64,000 nt of DNA from Tigriopus japonicus (GCA_010645155.1 CM021322.1:8017899-8081898); one strand, 5' to 3'. Shown: positions 11,389 to 22,715, counted from the stretch's first letter. Numbers and translations are program-made. Notes: generated by a model from the sequence alone, not told the origin.

Positions 11389-12036
11389 GGGACCCTGTAA
11401 TCGCATGCGTTTTCTTTTCTTACCGCTGGAGCCACCACCCCAACTTCAATCCGCCTGTCTTAGCTTGGAAGAAGCGAGAGTGCTTCAGTTAAAACGTGAT
11501 AAATCCCTCCTGTGAAAGGCCTTTTGGCAAAATGAGAACAGAATTGATTAGGGTAGAGACATATTTAAATCATCAAACAATCACTCTCAACATTGGTTGA
11601 CAAAATGCCGAGCATTTTACGATCAAAATGATAGTGATGATTTCACCTTTCCTCACACTCCAGCCTCAGCTGCCGCGTCTCGTCTGCCTTTGAGAAGAGA
11701 GCGAGCAATTTAGAAATTTTCCGCTAAGGTAACGGAGCGCAGACTGGCAGATGGGCAAAGTAGGGCTGGCCTGTGCAGAAGTGTAATATCATTGATATCA
11801 TTTTGATCGTAAAATCCTCAGCATTTTGTCAACCAATGTTGAGAGTGATTGTTTGATGACTTAGATATGTCTCTACCCCAATCAATTCTGTTCTCATTTT
11901 GGCAAAAGGCCCTTCACAGGAGGGATTTATCACGTTTTAACTGAAGCACTCTCGCTTCTTCCAAGCTAAGACAGGTGGATTGAAGTTGGGGTGGTGGCTC
12001 CAGCGGTAAGAAAAGAAAACGCATGTGATTACAGTG
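11389..12036. mobile_element. Inverted-repeat element, short family member, inside BEL/Pao
   Basis: The left end AATGGGACCCTGTAATC (from about 11383) and the complement of the right end (AATGGGACACTGTAATC) match. Inverted similarity extends inward for about 230 bases through ACCGCTGGAGCCACCACCCC and ATGAGAACAGAATTGATTAG. The centre, about 11640-11800, is unique. It is the short relative of the 3.2-kb element at 16739-19968, which shares the same termini and subterminal words. The exact duplication is unclear, so the superfamily is open. Confidence 0.75.
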
Positions 12037-12369
12037 TCCCATTGGCAACGACGCCTTTGAAAATACTATGGGAAGACTAATCCTTTCATTGCCGTAAAGA
12101 TCAGTGATTTCAAGTCCTCCAATGGCTCTTGTGGCAACAGGTTTTCCTCGACTCTTCATGGTCGTGTGTTTGATGGTTGTTTTTGGGCCAGAAATTCCTA
12201 ACTGTTCAATCAATTCATCAGTAGCGAAGCAATCACTTGAAAAATTATCGAGGCCTCCATAAGTCACCACCTCTTTGTTGAAACCTTTCACTCGAACTTT
12301 GATTGGAATGAGTGCCAAGGCAATGTGATTAGTCCGACCGGCCCTAGCTTGAAAATGGGACTTGTCCAA
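11914..12369 (-). pseudogene. BEL/Pao aspartic-protease region, first part
   Basis: The frame starting at 12369 resembles the retropepsin-like domain (DUF1758 type) of BEL/Pao elements: a GGLDNFSSDCFATDEL block where active elements have an Asp-Ser-Gly-type catalytic motif, then LIEQLGISGPKTTIKHTT. The catalytic triplet position reads LDN, so the site appears degraded or divergent. The C-terminal codons run into the foldback element at about 12036 and are not native. Confidence 0.7.
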
Positions 12370-12433
12370 GCAACATGCGGACGTAGATTTCGCGATCTTC
12401 GAGATTTTATCAACAGAATCAACAGAGTTTCAC

Positions 12434-12510
12434 GGGAGGAGACGTGGTGTCGTGGTTAGCGCAGTTTCCTTTAGTGAGAGAGGTCCCAGGTTCGATTCTC
12501 CTCTCCGACC
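12434..12510 (+). mobile_element. tRNA-like SINE head inside BEL/Pao
   Basis: A box-A-like TGTCGTGGTTAGCGC and box-B-like GGTTCGATTCT lie 34 bases apart, and the ends GGAGGAG and CTCCTCT can pair as an acceptor stem. The loop in the anticodon position would read TTA, which matches a stop codon, and the arm has mismatches, so I call a SINE head or tRNA pseudogene. It sits between the gag and protease parts of the BEL copy and must be younger than it. Confidence 0.65.
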
Positions 12511-12562
12511 TTTCTCAAGGAAACTTTTAGACGTTAATCCACACCCACAGACGGAGAACCAT

Positions 12563-13250
12563 TCAGATACCGGACTTGAAATTGCCTATCGGAAATGATT
12601 CGGACAATGTGATGGCTGGCTTCGATGGCCGGGCGAGGCTCAACCCTCCGACCCTAGCACCAACAATCCAATCCAAAAAGAATGACCCCCCCGTGTTTTG
12701 ATCTTGTCCCTTTTCGTCATTTCGATGAAGACATGTGGTGTGCGACTTTCCACATGTTTTGCATTTCAAGCGTTTTGGGCAAGATCTTGAACTGTGCCCG
12801 GTGCTGAGACATCCAAAACAAAGGCTCGATAATCTCTTTGATAAAATCAGATTTTTCTTGATCAGATTTTTTTTGAAAAAAAAAAAAACACTTATCGATG
12901 AAATGATTACTCTTTTTGCAAACCTTGCATGATCGCTCCTCTGACGAAATGACTGCACTTGCACCAGTAACCATAGAGAGGGAACGTTTGGTGGGATTGA
13001 TTCCACCGCTCGCTTTGTTTTCTTTGGTTTGCGATTTATCGTGGATCTCGCCGAAAATAGGCACAGCCAAAACGTTTGCTTGGTGATCAACAAAGGTGGA
13101 TAGATCTTCGAATGTAACGAGCTTGTTTTGATTTAACACTTTGTAAGTATAATATCTCCATCGTTCTCTCAATTTGAAGGGGAGTTTCATAACAGTATCT
13201 TGAATTTGGGAAGGACTGTTCAACTGGTTAAGCGAGCTGACATCTATCAT
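12563..13250 (-). pseudogene. BEL/Pao gag C-terminal part with zinc knuckles, frameshifted
   Basis: A first frame starting at 13250 runs to CKVCKKSNHFIDKC. It is followed by an A/T homopolymer near 12880 where a shift moves the reading to the 12563-13093 frame. That frame carries the second knuckle set CFGCLSTGHSSRSC, CKTCGKSH and a HRND tail. In intact BEL/Pao gag proteins these knuckles are collinear, so the run of T on the + strand is the likely site of an indel. The product would bind nucleic acid in a capsid; here it is not expressible as one frame. Confidence 0.8.
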
Positions 13251-13264
13251 GAAATTTCGGCAGC

Positions 13265-13319
13265 ACTTCAGTTATGCTCTCTCACAGTTCAGTGCAAATT
13301 CTACCGAGAATGAATGAAC
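13265..13319 (-). repeat. Fragment of foldback family (see 39250-39578)
   Basis: Read on the minus strand, the words TTCATTCTCGGTAGAATTTG and GTGAGAGAGCATAACT match the centre-right of the element at 39250-39578 and the copy at 22296-22345. It ends abruptly near 13270 where BEL sequence begins. Its GAATGAAC at 13312-13319 equals the duplication flank of the hAT-like copy next to it. Confidence 0.7.
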
Positions 13320-13604
13320 TAGAGCTCTATATTAGAAAGAGTACAATCATATCCAACGCCATCTAGTTCCTTCTGCTCACAACTGCTCGCCGTTCCCAAA
13401 AGGATGCACAAGTACCCTCTAAGCTGAACAAGTTTTCCAAATCATCAGACCAAGATAGCACCTTTTGAGAAACTAAAGGGCCTAGAACCTTATTGAAGGG
13501 GTCCAAAATGAACTATTAGTGTGTTTCAAATGATTCAAAGCTGAATTGCCTGTAAAATTAGGTTTAAAACCTAAAAGACTAAGAGAAAAATGAATATCTC
13601 ACCC
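13320..13604 (-). mobile_element. hAT-like element copy C, end fragment
   Basis: The terminus TAGAGCTCTATATTAGAAAG begins at 13320, and about 285 bp of subterminal sequence match copies A (5232-5998) and B (21634-22295) in reverse orientation. The copy is cut at 13605 by the 9-bp duplication of the 7.1-kb element that follows. I could not recognise its other half beyond 20755. Confidence 0.75.
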
Positions 13605-15179
13605 CTCATTGTGTCAAGCACTTTTTCCGACACACGAATTTTTTCGACTGGCGGCAGAAAACGGAACCCTTTAGTTGCGTGAGTAATTTTACTAATGTTG
13701 CGTTAAGTTAAAAGTTGCGTAATAATAGTCTCTTCAAATCATTAAAAAAAGTAATCGAGTGAAACAGTTTTTCCGACACATGAATGGAATCTTGGTAATG
13801 GAATAATTGATATAATTGATCATGATATTTCAATCTCTTAAACTGACTTAGTTTAATCAAATATTATTAGAAATCAATTCACAAGATAAAACCTAATAGG
13901 TATGTCATTTTCCAACACCAAATGTGGGGTATTGGAAGACTAATTTGAGTGCAAATACATTAGACTCAAACTATTTTACTTTGGATGCCGTTTTAAACAC
14001 AGAACATTGTTAATACACGCTCTCACTAAAACAGGGTATTGTTGAACGTCAAAATATTTACAAGTTTGACCGGGTCAGGAAATTTTTGCATCAGACCTGC
14101 TCCAATTAAAGATAACACAAAATGGAAAGCCTACAAGTGTTTTGCTTGTACAAAGGATAACCAGACTAGAGGTAGACTTGCTTCTAACTCGTTTGAATGT
14201 ACGATTTTTGATTTTATGTAAAATATTGAAATGAAGATTTATTTCTAGTGAGCAAGTCTTATGTTGAGAATTTTTTTGTTAGACAAAGTTGTTTGAAGCT
14301 ATGATTAAATCAGATAAGGTGTGTGACCCTGTATACATAGAAAATAAGCGCAAGTAAATGACAAGCAACAACACAAAATGGTGTACTTTTCATAGTCATG
14401 ACGTCGCACATTGTAATTTATCATCTTTTCTCCAGAAGTGTTCACCTAATTTTGATATATGAGTATGAGCACCATCTTTACTTTACAAAATATTAAGGTT
14501 TGACAATTTTTTGCTCTTGACGTCCAATTTTTTAAGCATGCCGGTGTCGCCCAATGTACCTCGTCTAATTAGATCATAACTTCGAACAAATTTGTATAAC
14601 AACAAAATTTATAAAATAAAACCTGTTCACAAAAGATAAATCTATATTTCGATTTTTGGCAAAAAACCAATTTGCTTACAACACATGATTTCTAACCTGG
14701 ATGTTAGCAAGTACGAACCCTGAAGATTGAAAATTGCTAAAACTCTCACCTAAAAACTTAACTGAATTGGGCTGATTCATTTCCTAAACCAACTCATAAT
14801 TTTTGATTATTTCTCAGTAAATAGCATATCAAACTTTTGTTTCTAGGTTGCAAAAGGGAATGTTTGATCAAATTTCACTTTACTTTTGTTAGTTAATGAA
14901 TGGGTTTGCTTTGATTTTTTTTATTCTACTCAATACCCACTACTTAATTCATGCTCCCATCCCCCTTCTCCTTTTCAAAGTTGATATCACTAGTTGAGAT
15001 CGACCTACTAAAGTTTGAGTAGCTTCCAATCGTTTTCTCCGGTAAATTGCATGTGTAATGTTTTTAGATTTTATCAGCTAACAAAATCAGTCATGGACAA
15101 TGTGTGGATGGCACTTACATATTTTTGGAATCATTTTTGATTAAATTCTGAATTCCAAAGTTATTGGAAAGTCCAAAAC

Positions 15180-16738
15180 TGATCCGGATTTTGCCTATAA
15201 TTGATTTGAATGTCGTCCAAGAACAATTCAAATAATGTTCAAGACCGATTTGATTATTATTCAAGACCGGTTCGGAGATTCTCCAAGGCCATTCAATTAT
15301 TGACCAAGACCGATCCGAAGATCTAAAGATTAGTTCGTTATTATCCCGTTGTATTGAAAAAATATGTATGAATCTTTTATGAAATGTCCCAAAACTATGC
15401 ATATGAAACTTTTCTGACCCAGAAAACTACGAGGAACAACTTTGAAATGAAACTAACTCAGGTCTAGATGAAAAGTTATATACCTAAAAAACTATTTCTT
15501 TTGGAAACTTAAGTCTAGTAGAATTAACTCAAGAAACTGTTGAATTGAATATGATTTAGAATATGATAATCAGCTGCTGGTGTATTTTGAGAATGAACTT
15601 GTCTATCATTTACCCAACGCTCGTGGTATATGAAAACTTAAATTCCCAAGCAAATGTATTTTTTTATTTTCTAAAAAGAATAAGTTTTGGTATGTTTCGT
15701 CTTAACAATTCAAAATGATACTAGATCCTTATACACTCTTTGAAAAAAGATAGTATAAGTAATGTTTTAGGTGACCAAATTAAAAGCTGCTGCAATTGGT
15801 TCCATTGATAAGAAACAAATGTTTAAGTGTTTAGTAATTTCCATCTAAACTTAAAACAAATTATTTAGTAGCATGATCCAAGACTGATTCGAAGAGGTTG
15901 TGAACAATTCCAAATCTAGTGAAATCTAGCCCTGTTATCCTCATATCTGTGCTGGTCAGCTAGGCCGAAGTGCAGAGGAACAGTAGGGTAGCCAAAATGA
16001 GAAGATAAGCAAGTACTGGGTGGGGTGGTTTGTTAAACCTGGTCAAGAAATAAGTGCGTATAAATCACTAAAGACAGTTACGTTAAGTGACTTTACTTAA
16101 AGCTAATGTTCTGGTTAGGATAATTTACTTTTGCAAACTCAAGATGACAATTGTAAAATGATTATCAATATGTGACCAATATGTGATTGACTTTGAGCTT
16201 TTACCTCCCTTTTGTTTGTCTCCACTTATGGGGGAAAATTGTTACACCAATATATTTAGTTCACATTCTCTATTGTTCAAAATTGATTTGGATGTCATGA
16301 AAGATCGATACGAAAATCGTCTAAGATTGATCCGGTTATTGTTCTAAAATGGAACTTTTGTGAGTTCAATTCAGAGACTGTCCAAGACGGATTTAAAGAT
16401 AAATTAGACTTTTAGACAGTATTATCGGGATTGGTCATGGACGAAATCACAATTGGTTTTACAAAATATCAGAATCAATCTTGAATAACATCTGAATCAA
16501 TAAAAACCAACTTTCAAATGGTTCTTGAACAAGTTCCAGATTGAAAGTTGGTAAAAACCGATCTGAAAACTGCCCAAGGGTTTGAAGATTCTCCAAGTCC
16601 CATCCAAAGCTTGCGTAAGAATAATTAAAAAGTTATCAAAGTATTTCCTGACGAAGTCTTGGGCAATATCTAAAATGGGTGTGAATAATATTGGAATCGG
16701 TCTTAGACAACATGTAAATTAGTTTTGGATAATACCGG
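15180..16738. repeat. Degenerate tandem array, CAAGACCGAT-type units
   Basis: Words such as TTCAAGACCGATTTGAT, TTCAAGACCGGTTCGGAG, GACCAAGACCGATCCGAAG and their complements recur at roughly 30-45 bp spacing, strongly at 15220-15330 and loosely to 16740. Similar words continue at 19969-20165 beyond the nested element, so the array was one block before that insertion. It has no stable frame. The 95-codon open frame at 15115-15402 is part of it. Confidence 0.6.
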
Positions 16739-19700
16739 AATGGAACAGTGTAATCCAGGTTTGTAGCCGCTTTTTTAAATGTTGCGCTGGGGCCTCGCCC
16801 CCAGTTTTTTCCGCCTGTGGTAGCTTGGAAAAAGTGCGAGTGGTTCAGTTAAAAGGTGATTAATCAGACTTGTGTTAAACCTATTGTCAAAATGAGAACA
16901 GAATTGACTAGGGTAGAGACATATGTAAGTCATCAAACAAACGATCTCAAAATTGGTTGATGAAATATTGAGTATTTTGAGATCTAAAACAAGCCAATGT
17001 TATAACTGATTGGGTCCGACTGTACACTCGTGAATTGTGCGACAAATCATTGACTTGAAGAATAGGCATGCCATTATTTTTGTCAAATAAAAAGTACTCA
17101 ACACCCAGTTTTGGTCATTTTTAGCAGGAGTTGACCTTTAATGTTACCAATACTACGTGATATATATCTCATGTCTCGTAAGATCCATCTTTTTGGCCTT
17201 CTGATACTTAGAAGTCAAGGAGATGCATAGTTCTGGGGTACGACTGGACATATTAGCATCAAGCAGTTGCGAGCCAGGTGTATGTACATTTCAATTTTCG
17301 TGATCGTGATGAACAAGAGAGAGTCGCTTCTCAATAAGGGAGCTCAAAAAGTGCGTCTGCAGGGTGTGCCATATTAAAATGAACAAAGAAAATGAAAATG
17401 GCCTAAAATATATCAATGGAATCAGTCTGCATAGGTGCCTTCTATCTGTCCATATAGTTGTCAATATTGCAATAAAGGCACTAAGATTGGCTTTTATTAT
17501 CAAATGTCAAAGGTTGAAAATAAATGGCAAAAAAAGAAGCTTTCAAAGACCTACAAACAGCATTTGGAAACATTCAAAATGACTAATACAATAGCTGGAA
17601 ACCTTAAAATAGCAAATGAAATGTCATAAGCTTGTATATTTTGAATTTTAGTGTATATCAAAACTGATGTCATTTGTATTTGTCCATTTTTTCCCAATAT
17701 GGCTCTTTGAGTTTAAATCTTTGATTTCATTTTTCTCATTCTTATAAAAAAAATGGCTGAAAACTGCATATAGCAACTTGAAATCTGCACCTGACTATTT
17801 TCTCTCTCATGGAAACCATTACAATTGGAAAGTGGATAAGGATTGAGATCCCAAGAAGGAGGGAGCAACTTTTACTGCAAATTAATAATGTTAACATAAT
17901 CTTGCCCCGAATAAGACACATTTCGAAAGTGAGAATGGATTAAAAAGAGGCATAAGCTTGTTTCTACTAGGTGAATTTCATTGACAAGGTGCTTCTAAGA
18001 AAAAAACATTTTACTTAAATATACTTTCCTAGGCCAGTTTTCAAGTGGTACACCCTGTAGATGACCTTGTTCATGATGGCAGTGAAGTTAGCCCAAACCT
18101 CCACCCTCTAAAATTACCACTCATCCCTGTTTTTAGAGGTCAATGATTGACGACAAAACGTTGATATTTTTATATTTAGATGTGATGATCTTCAGCTGTC
18201 CGTCTTTTTTGCAAAAAAATATCTGACAAAATAGGTTTGGGAATGGATGCATTTTCGATTATGATATCCCCTTCACATAAGTTGTGTAGAAAATGTGGAG
18301 GATGTTCATGGAATCTTTGAAACATTGTTAAGTACCTGAACACTTTCCAAAATTTCAAAAAAGTAGTCAATGGTTCGTGCGTCCTCAACATTAGACGTTT
18401 TGTTTCATGACATGTTCGCTTCTGTTTTCGAAGAGAGTTGGGCGCACAGAGCTTTTAAGCAACAGAGATGGCAAATTTTGGCTTTGGATGAATTTGTCAT
18501 TTCTTGCCATTTGACAGATTCTTGTTCCTTGTTTCTCCAACTCAATCTCTTGAATCCTGGATCAGGGCAAATTTTCCTCCGCATTAAATTTAGCTCATGT
18601 TGCATTTTTAAGGCAGAGATATGTTTTTGCTTGTAATTAGAGGCACATTTCCCTGCCCTGCAATTTTTTGAGAAGATCATGAAATCTAAGCTTGTAGATT
18701 GTTTGAAAGTCTATGATATCATTTCCCCCAGGACACCACGTTTTAGTAATCATCCAATTGATAAACAATTAGAACAGTTCATTGACATTTGGTCAATGAG
18801 ACATTGAGTCATCAGCCAGTTGATGTAGTTTATCTTAACTTTACCATGACCTTTGATAAGGTGCATATTTATGGTCTTGCTTCATTAACTCAAACAATGG
18901 GAAGCAGGGTAAGGTCCAGAGTGGGATGGAAAGTTTCATTAGTGAAAGGAAGCAAATCCTGAGGCTGAAGGATTATTGAGTGGCATGAAAAAAATTTAAA
19001 AAACACATTTGCTTCACCTAGATGGCTCTCACATGACTTAGCATGCCCTCAGCATATCCTACTTGGGTGCGTTATTTTGTTCTCAAAATGAACAACTCAC
19101 CATCAGAGCAAGCCTTCTTAATGAACTAAAGTTAAGCTTCAATCAAAGAGAAAATGACAATTAGTCCCATCTTGAGGTAGAAACGGTTGTGGGTGCTTCC
19201 ATTTAGTCTTTGGTCTTAATATGTGATTACTCAACATGGCTTTTTGATTTTTGAACACAATAATATCGTAGCTAAGCTCTAAAAGACTTGAAATATGAAG
19301 AGAAATCCACTTTCAGATGGAAGCTATAATTTTGGCAACAAGTGTAAGTTGAGGATAGATTTGCAATCAAGAGAATTTGGCCCTGTTTTGGCTCCTTTTG
19401 GTGGCAATTATTGTAACCTTCATTTAAAATTCTTCATCCCACAAAGTTCCATTTTAGGTATGCTCTTTTCTATCATTTTCATTGCCCCTCTTAATAACCT
19501 TGGTACAAACACCAGTATTTCATCCTATGTTAAAGATCCAAAATTAGTTTGAGAAGGAATGGTTAGGACTCAAAAAGTTCAGTTGAATAGTTGGAGAAGG
19601 TCTTCCCTCTTTTGCATGAAGTTCTGCCATTTTCTGCAAGTATTTTTGCCTGGTGGCAGAAGCACGACATTCATCCATTTGCCATCACTGAATGCAGTCA

Positions 19701-19968
19701 AGAACTGGAGATCATGGTTTTAGATCCCAAAATACTCAACATTTCATCAACCAATTTTGAGATCGTTTGTTTGATGACTTACATATGTCTCTACCCTAGT
19801 CAATTCTGTTCTCATTTTGACAATAGGTTTAACACAAGTCTGATTAATCACCTTTTAACTGAACCACTCGCACTTTTTCCAAGCTACCACAGGCGGAAAA
19901 AACTGGGAGCGAGGCCCCAGCGCAACATTTAAAAAAGCGGCTACAAACCTGGATTACACTGTTCCATT
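16739..19968. mobile_element. 3.2-kb inverted-repeat element, long family member
   Basis: The left end AATGGAACAGTGTAATCCAG is inverted at the right end (to 19968). The arms match for about 260 bp (16739-16990 and 19717-19968), including TTGTAGCCGCTTTTTT and TGAGAACAGAATTGACTAGG. The same subterminal words occur in the 650-bp element inside BEL at 11389-12036, defining one family with consensus tip AATGGRACASTGTAATC. The interior 17000-19700 has only short frames and no recognisable transposase. No clear target duplication was found. Confidence 0.8.
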
Positions 19969-20227
19969 GGTCTTGAGAAATATTAAAATTGGTTTTGAAT
20001 GATATCGGAATCGGTCTTCTGAATCAATCTTGAAAAATGATCTGGAACAAGTTCCCGATTTGAAAGTTGTTCAAAGCTAATCCAGAAATGCACAAATATT
20101 CAGATATTCTAACCGTCAAGTCTTGAGTTATAAGTTCCAGATCAATCTTTAGGAATATTCAGCTTGTAAAGAGAGTAAATGATTAAAATAGTTTATATAA
20201 TTAATGTTTATATGAAATTTGATCTAC

Positions 20228-20292
20228 CAATGAGTTACTGTTGGCAGATCTGTACAACCCTTGAATAATGGGTTTGTCAGGAATAGTGTAAG
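20228..20292 (+). repeat. Dispersed repeat fragment shared with 59408
   Basis: TTGGCAGATCTGTACAACCC and TTGAATAATGGGTTTG followed by GGAATAGT are repeated at about 59408-59465 in the same orientation with few changes. The parent element is not identified. Confidence 0.65.
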
Positions 20293-20754
20293 ATAAATGT
20301 CATTTGTGTTTTTTCCTTCCTCTTTATTTTGGTTGTCTTTTTCTTGGGAACCACTTACAAGAACGATAATCAACGGTGAATATGCCTATGGTTGAATGGA
20401 TCAGACTGTTGTTCCAGGTTCTCTCTATCAATTGAATACTTGATTTGACTTTTGCCACCTTCAATTTGGGCGGCGCGATTATTGATTTATAATGATTTAG
20501 ATCGCAATTGATGATTGTGATTGATTGAACTTAGTAAGTACAAGAATGAAAATCAATATTAGTTACATATAAATTGGGATTCCATTTAGTTTTCGAACAA
20601 ACTGTTTTACTCGATTACTTTTTTAATGATTCGAACGGACGCAACTTTTCACCTAACGCAACATTAGTAAAATTACTCACGCAACTAAAGGGTTCCGTTT
20701 TCTGCCGCCAGTCGAAAAAATTCGTGTGTCGGAAAAAGTGTTTGACTCATTGTG

Positions 20755-21633
20755 ATTAGCGACCCTTACTAGAGACTGGCCGTCGTAGGCTAACACACGG
20801 TGCCGATAATTCACGCTAGTGATAGCATTCAGTTGAACATTCAGCTAATTCTAACGAAGTTCAATAACAAACCAGAGTGCTTCTTCTCTGTTGATTTTGT
20901 AGTGATCTGACTTGGTGCCGGGGTTGCCAATTTACCGATGTGAAATCATATTCCCCTCTATCTACCAGTCTTCATAAACCCGTTTTTCCTTTAAGGATCA
21001 CCAAAAGGCAAGGCATCCCTGACTTTCGTGACTTCTGAGCAGGGTTGCAAATCAAACTCACATTCGTGTTTGCTCATATACAAGAGCAAAGCACCCATTC
21101 TGCAAGCAGTAACCCTACCTTGCAACCTCCCGTAAAAAAAACTTGCGCAAGCCCAGATTCCACATCACTAAGATTTTGTTGTCAATCACCCGATCGTGTG
21201 ACATTAATTGGCCCTTGTTAAAACTCCACACTAATTGAAATTCACTTTTTTCATATCGGGTAAATACCTTAGACACATTTCCAGCAGACTTGAGGACTTT
21301 CAATAACCAAACTGCCCTATCAAATGAGCGAAATAGTTTAGATGTGTTTCGTAGAAGAAAAGGTTCCTTTAATCATGAACTTCGGCTTCCCGCATGATGA
21401 ATGACGTCACAGACAGTCCGTGCTGGGTCAGGCAATCATAGATTTGAATGCCAATCTCTGCCTTTTAGTATTTCTAATTGTGATCAATGCTTTTTCAGAG
21501 AAAACGTTCACAATCAGGGCTCCAACCATAAAAAATGTGTGAGAAAGAATAGTGATAGAGAGGAGCATGTTGAGTTTTCCTTTCTTTACCTATCAACCCT
21601 GAAATGTTGAGTCAAGTCCTTCAAGTCCTAGTT
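20755..21633. other. Unassigned DNA
   Basis: Nothing recognisable was seen between the right duplication of the 7.1-kb element and hAT-like copy B. Expected continuation of copy C was not found here, which suggests a deletion or a later rearrangement. Confidence 0.4.
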
Positions 21634-22295
21634 TGCTCACTGGGCTCAGTGTGGAGAGCGTGAGAGAGAGAAAGGGAGAGAGAGAGCTGGCCCGGCCCAG
21701 CAAACCTATCAGTTCCCTTCTTAACAAGTGCCAGTGGGCAAGCTGGACAAGCCATCTGAAGCTAGCAAGCATTTGACTGGACTCCCCTGCTGGCTACCAC
21801 CACTTACACCTGTGATCTTGCATATCAAGGGGTAGGTGGGCAAGTGTGAATAGCAGTCAGGGGTGAAGTCAAGAGAGGAAGAAAATTCCCTGCGCTCTTT
21901 CACAGCAATAACCATGACAGCGAAGCACAAGAGGGAAGAGAATTCAGCAGCCCTGCAACTTCATTTCCTATCACACTGTTGCCATCACCTCTTGCATCAA
22001 TATGTCCAAAGGGATAGATTTTCATTCTCTTACTGTCTTTTAAAGCTTTAAACCTAATTCTACAAGCGATTCAGATTTGAATCATTTGAAACACACTAAT
22101 AGTTCATTTTGGACCCCTTCATTAAGATTCTAGGCCCTTTAGTTTTTCAAATGGTGCTATCTTGGTCTTATAATTTGGAAAACTTGTTCAGCTTAAAGGG
22201 TACCTGTGCATCCTTTTGGGAACGGCGAGCAGTTGCGAGCAGAAGGAACTAGATGGCGTTGGATATGATTGTACTCTTTCTAATATAGAGCTCTA
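21634..22295 (+). mobile_element. hAT-like element copy B
   Basis: It matches copy A (5232-5998) almost throughout and ends in the complement of TAGAGCTCTATATTAGAAAG at 22295. The flank GTTCATTC begins right after it. In copy C the same flank appears as GAATGAAC in reverse, so B and C occupy the same site in a repeated host sequence. I could not find GTTCATTC at the left, so the left boundary is the edge of similarity to copy A and the copy may be 5'-truncated. Confidence 0.7.
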
Positions 22296-22480
22296 GTTCA
22301 TTCATTCTCGGTAGAATTTGCACTGAACTGTGAGAGAGCATAACTTTTGTCTCCGACGTTCGATTGAGCTGAAAATTGAAATACGCATTCTTGTCAACAT
22401 ATGCAAGGTCTCGTTTGCAGAAGAACGTGGAAATCATTATTCTCATTACTAGCCTCCCACTCCATGATTCCAGTGCTTCT
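22296..22480 (+). repeat. Right half of a foldback element
   Basis: TTCTCGGTAGAATTTGCACT through GCAGAAGAACGTGGAAATCA corresponds to the right half of the element at 39250-39578, and hAT-like copy B sits at its centre. Similarity fades after CTAGCCTCCCACTCCA near 22463. Confidence 0.7.
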
Positions 22481-22499
22481 TGCTCTTCTCTATCGTAGA

Positions 22500-22715
22500 T
22501 CAAGACGAGCTTGACGAAACAAGTTTTTTCAAGAGCCGAAAACTCGAACCCTTATTTTTTGAAAGCTGCTTGAACAGTTTTTCTCTTTGTTTTGATACTG
22601 TCGCTTGATCAGCTGATACAAAGTCAATCCACGAATATCCGCCTTGTGGAAATATGGCATTGTTGTGCCTTTTCATGGAGCGAGAGCATCGACAAGCCTT
22701 ACGGCTAGCTTGCAT
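22500..22715 (-). other. Unrecognised minus-strand ORF
   Basis: The frame from 22715 starts MQASRKACRCSRSMKRHNNA and is Lys/Arg/Gln-rich (QATVSKQREKLFKQLSKNKG). A +1 shift near 22556 would join it to a second frame with DREEQEALESW. Basic, coiled-coil-like N-termini occur in BEL/Pao gag proteins, but nothing diagnostic is present. It could be a decayed gag N-terminus or chance. Confidence 0.25.

Larger units (their letters stand above)
10831..13250 (-). mobile_element. Decayed BEL/Pao LTR retrotransposon (gag, protease, start of RT)
   Basis: Read on the minus strand, the order is gag, protease, RT, as in BEL/Pao polyproteins. Gag has two Cys-rich knuckles (CKVCKKSNHFIDKC then CFGCLSTGHSSRSC and CKTCGKSH). 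The protease region ends with the family-typical block leading to VGLILGANASEAIKPLE. The RT N-terminal block has YETDFLDSGVDD and ISLPFR. It is broken by a frameshift at an A/T homopolymer near 12880, a Trp-to-stop change near 11198, a SINE at 12434-12510 and a foldback insertion at about 11389-12036. It ends at about 10900 before the RT catalytic motifs. No LTR could be assigned with confidence. Confidence 0.85.
13614..20745. mobile_element. 7.1-kb terminal-inverted-repeat element, Mutator-like
   Basis: The arms at 13614-13775 and 20588-20745 are inverted matches; the outermost 20 bases read TCAAGCACTTTTTCCGACAC at the left. A perfect 9-bp direct repeat, CTCATTGTG, flanks them at 13605-13613 and 20746-20754. 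Nine-base duplications are typical of Mutator-like elements, but I see no transposase, so the class is inferred. Without the nested 16739-19968 element the host copy would be about 3.9 kb. Its interior includes a divergent tandem array at about 15180-16738 and 19969-20165. Confidence 0.8.

Noticed and set aside
11231..11515. 94-codon + frame
   Set aside because: It is the antisense shadow of the BEL/Pao linker and the edge of the nested element.
12434..12510. Functional tRNA gene
   Set aside because: The anticodon position would read a stop codon, the stem has mismatches, and it lies inside a dead retrotransposon.
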